Shown piece after piece: positions 40,194-42,845 of a stretch of DNA of 42,845 bases. Numbering within the stretch: position 1 is the first letter of the stretch; each line of letters opens with the position of its first letter. The stretch is from positions 1 through 42,845 of the forward strand of contig CALYBM010000030.1 in NCBI GenBank assembly GCA_944412525.1. Direction: 5' to 3'. Origin of the DNA: an uncultured Ruminococcus sp. (GTDB taxonomy: Bacteria > Bacillota > Clostridia > Oscillospirales > Acutalibacteraceae). The translations under genes and the position numbers were made by a program. Below the pieces are notes generated by a model, which was not told the origin of the DNA, did no database searches, and worked only from the letters and a program-made list of their open reading frames with translations.

Positions 40194-42845
40194 TTATTTC
40201 GATTCCATTCCGAGTTTTTCAGCTATATCGGTTGAACGAAGCTCCAAAAGCTTTGAAATTCCCTCGTCCTGCATTGTAACACCGTACAACACATCAGCTT
40301 CCTCCATGGTGCCTCTTCTGTGCGTTATTAAAATAAACTGCGTTTTGTCACTGAGTTTGCGAAGATAGCTTGCAAATCTGTACACATTAACATCGTCGAG
40401 AGCAGCTTCTATCTCGTCCATAACGCAAAACGGTGCAGGTCTTACTTTCATTATAGCAAAATACAGAGCGATTGCAACCAAAGCTTTTTCGCCGCCCGAC
40501 AAAGCGTCAAGGTGGACAACAATTTTTCCCGGAGGATGAACAAGTATGTCAATACCGCTTGTAAGTATATTTTCAGGCTCCGAAAGCGACAGCGACGCCG
40601 TTCCTCCGCCGAAAAGCTCCTTAAAAGTATAGGTAAAGTTCTTGTTTATTCTGTCAAAGCTCTCTACAAATACCTCTTTCATCTGTTTGGTTAAATCGCT
40701 TATAAGACGCTCTATCTCTTTTTTCGATTTTTCAACATCGCTGACCTGCTTACTCATAAACTCATAACGCTCGGAAACCTCTTTATATTCCTCAATAGCC
40801 GAAACATTTACATTTCCCAAAGCTTTTATACCCTGCTTTAGCTGCGCAAGCCTTTTTGAAGCCTTATGAGAATCCTCAATATCCACCGCAATCTCCTGTG
40901 CTTCGCGCTTTGTAAGCTCGTATTCTTCCCAAAGCTTTGAAATTATCTCATCGTATTGCTTTTGAATATTAATTTTTCTTTCTTCCAGCCTTGACAGCTC
41001 CATGCCCGATGCTTCACGCTCGGCAGTTTTACTGCGCTCGGCTGAGCGTATCTCAGCGCTTCTTTTTTCAAGTGCGTCTTTTTTTTCATTGATTAACTCA
41101 ATCCGACCGTAAAGCTCATTTTGATATGATTCCTTAGAAGAAATTTCATCATTTAAGGCAGCTATTTTACTTTCATAATCCTTGATTTGTTCTTTTATTG
41201 ATTCAATTTGACTTTGAAGCTCAAGCTTTTTGCGGTTATGGTCAATGCCTGTATCACGCGCAAAAACGATTTCGGAATTTAACGCTTCCACATCTTTTTG
41301 AGCAGTCACAATTTCAAGACGGATGTTTTGAAGCGCAGAGGAAAGTTCCTCTCTCTTTTGAGTAAGCTCGGCTCGGCTTCCCGTGAGGGAATTTACTTTT
41401 TCCTCGGCAGAAATAATTTTTGAGTTAAGCTGAGAAATTAAATCTTTTGCCTGTGCTCGGCTCTCCTTTAATTTTTCAATTTTATCGCTGCAATCAGATA
41501 TTTCTAAATCAATATTATTAACAGTTGTCCTGTTATTATTGATTTCTGTTTCACAAGCGCGCTTTTCAGCTTCAATTCTTACAAAGTCCTGCTGTTTGTT
41601 TGATATATCCGCTCTTGTGCCGAGAAGCAGCGCTTCGGCTTGTGAGTATTCAGCCGTGATTTGCTCGCTCATTTTAAGAACATCTTTAACTTTTTTCTGC
41701 AAATCATCAGTGAGTTTTTTAAGCTGTTCAATTTCAGACGCACGGCTCAAAAGACCCGTATTTCTGTTAAGAGAACCGCCGGTAAACGAACCGCCCGCAT
41801 TGATGACCTGACCGTCAAGCGTTACTATTTTAAATCTGTAAGAATATTTTTTTGCAATTACAGTTGCACTGTTCAAATCTTCTGCAACCACGATTTTACC
41901 GAGAAGAGATGAAAGAATATTTTTATATTTTTCTTCACATGTACAAAGACTGCTCGCAACTCCGACAAAACCGAAACACTCATCTATGCCTCTTTCATTG
42001 AGTTCACGGGATTTAATAGTATTGAGGGGCAAAAACGTTGCTCTGCCTCCGTCGTTTGACTTTAGATAACGAATTGCCTGTTTTGCGTCCTCATCGGTAT
42101 TTACTACGATATTCTGCATTGCACCGCCGAGAGCCGTTTCAATTGCAACGCTGTACTTTGACGGAACAGAAATAACCCTTGACACAGGTCCGCAAATACC
42201 GTGAAGTCTTCCTTTATTTGATGCGTTGACAACTACCTTAACACTTTTAGAAAAGCCTTCAAGGTTCCTTTCAAGGTTTTCAAGAAATGCAATTTTACGG
42301 AGATGCTCTTTTACATCAAGTGATAGTCTTTCACTTTCAGATTTATATTCGTTTTTCTTTTTTTCTTTTGACGCAAGCTTTATCTCTAAACCGCTTACGG
42401 AATTTTTCAGTGAATTTATTTCTTCCTGAGTTTCAGCAAGTTCTTTTTCATACGACTTAAAAATCTTCTCAAGCTCAGAAATCTGCGAAGATTTTTCTTC
42501 CTTTGACGCTTTAAGAGTTTCAATTCGCGAATTCAACTCGGTAATAGTGCTCTGTGAAGTCATATCTATAACCCTCGCGTCCGCTGACTGCGATGTAAGC
42601 ATAGACAGCTGTGAAGTAATCTCCTGGAGTATATCACCGTTTTTGCTTGAATCAATGTTAATCACATTCAGCTCTTCGGAAATTTCGCTGTATTTCTTTT
42701 GCTTTTCGATAATTTCCGAATCAAGAACATCAATTTTCAGCTGTGTTTCTGCGATTTTCTTTTCAAGGTCATCGGAACTTTGCTCAGTACTCAAAATTTC
42801 ACCGTTGATTCGCTCTATGTTCTCATTGCTGTGAAGAATATCATT
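40194..42845 (-). CDS. smc: Chromosome segregation protein SMC (partial, 5' end outside)
   Basis: Condensin-type ATPase that compacts and separates chromosomes with ScpA/ScpB. The open frame runs past the window edge, so 883 residues are seen and roughly 300, including Walker A, are missing. Seen are the end of the first coiled coil, the hinge (about 212-330, with GICGPVSRVI and GGAMQNIVV), the second coil, and the C-terminal head with signature LSGGEKALVA (about 782-791) and Walker B FCVMDE (about 806-811). The TTG near 42794 is inside the gene and is not the start. Confidence 0.97.
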   Translation of the reverse strand, partial: NDILHSNENIERINGEILSTEQSSDDLEKKIAETQLKIDVLDSEIIEKQKKYSEISEELNVINIDSSKNGDILQEITSQLSMLTSQSADARVIDMTSQSTITELNSRIETLKASKEEKSSQISELEKIFKSYEKELAETQEEINSLKNSVSGLEIKLASKEKKKNEYKSESERLSLDVKEHLRKIAFLENLERNLEGFSKSVKVVVNASNKGRLHGICGPVSRVISVPSKYSVAIETALGGAMQNIVVNTDEDAKQAIRYLKSNDGGRATFLPLNTIKSRELNERGIDECFGFVGVASSLCTCEEKYKNILSSLLGKIVVAEDLNSATVIAKKYSYRFKIVTLDGQVINAGGSFTGGSLNRNTGLLSRASEIEQLKKLTDDLQKKVKDVLKMSEQITAEYSQAEALLLGTRADISNKQQDFVRIEAEKRACETEINNNRTTVNNIDLEISDCSDKIEKLKESRAQAKDLISQLNSKIISAEEKVNSLTGSRAELTQKREELSSALQNIRLEIVTAQKDVEALNSEIVFARDTGIDHNRKKLELQSQIESIKEQIKDYESKIAALNDEISSKESYQNELYGRIELINEKKDALEKRSAEIRSAERSKTAEREASGMELSRLEERKINIQKQYDEIISKLWEEYELTKREAQEIAVDIEDSHKASKRLAQLKQGIKALGNVNVSAIEEYKEVSERYEFMSKQVSDVEKSKKEIERLISDLTKQMKEVFVESFDRINKNFTYTFKELFGGGTASLSLSEPENILTSGIDILVHPPGKIVVHLDALSGGEKALVAIALYFAIMKVRPAPFCVMDEIEAALDDVNVYRFASYLRKLSDKTQFILITHRRGTMEEADVLYGVTMQDEGISKLLELRSTDIAEKLGMESK

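Noticed and set aside
1..42845. A new defence or mobile-element system in the window
   Set aside because: All genes are on one strand, belong to core families in conserved orders, and no integrase, transposase, toxin-antitoxin or repeat array was seen.

Overview
The window looks like a chromosomal segment of a spore-forming, Gram-positive, AT-rich clostridium. My best guess is an Oscillospiraceae/Ruminococcaceae-type organism, inferred from gene order and family flavour and not from any database match. Supporting signs are yunB (a sporulation gene), divIVA and sepF, a ymcA/ylbF-type protein beside miaB and mutS, a CD1247-like protein next to efp, and Bacillus/Clostridium synteny blocks (tig-clpP-clpX-lon-engB, ylmE-sepF-ylmH-divIVA-ileS-lspA-ylyB, rplS-lepB-rbgA-rnhB). 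All 42 supported protein genes lie on the minus strand, so the gene order below runs from high to low coordinates. No rRNA, tRNA, insertion sequence, prophage or CRISPR array was seen, and no gene-free stretch exceeds 300 bases.

Region A (42845-34364) holds smc (5' end outside the window), ftsY, rdgB, yhbY, nadD, yqeK, rsfS and leuS: chromosome organisation, membrane targeting, nucleotide-pool cleaning, ribosome maturation/silencing, NAD synthesis and leucine charging. Region B (34320-34020) is a single-gene rpsU unit with a consensus promoter, a folded leader and a terminator. Region C (33979-30611) holds aroQ, pepQ, efp, an acidic cysteine-rich CD1247-like protein and the sporulation gene yunB, whose start lies in the U-run of a terminator.

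Region D (30525-14776) is a long run of 13 genes behind a strong promoter: miaB, ymcA-like, mutS, mutL, miaA, an HlyD-like membrane protein, yggS, sepF, ylmH, divIVA, ileS, lspA and ylyB. It links tRNA A37 modification, mismatch repair, cell division and lipoprotein maturation. Region E (14753-14220) is rplS with its own promoter, structured L19-type leader and terminator. Region F (14203-10067) has two signal peptidases I in tandem, then rbgA, rnhB, a YraN nuclease-fold protein and an M19 dipeptidase. Region G (10035-7791) is thrC coupled to a metallophosphoesterase. Region H (7775-36) is the protein-quality block tig, clpP, clpX, lon, followed by engB and lysA.

I saw no clearly new multi-gene defence or metabolic system. 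The most useful leads are a non-canonical miaA start that hides the P-loop, an HlyD-like adaptor with no transporter inside the division cluster, cysteine-rich metal-binding-looking tails on two small proteins, a terminator overlapping the yunB start, and several structured leaders.
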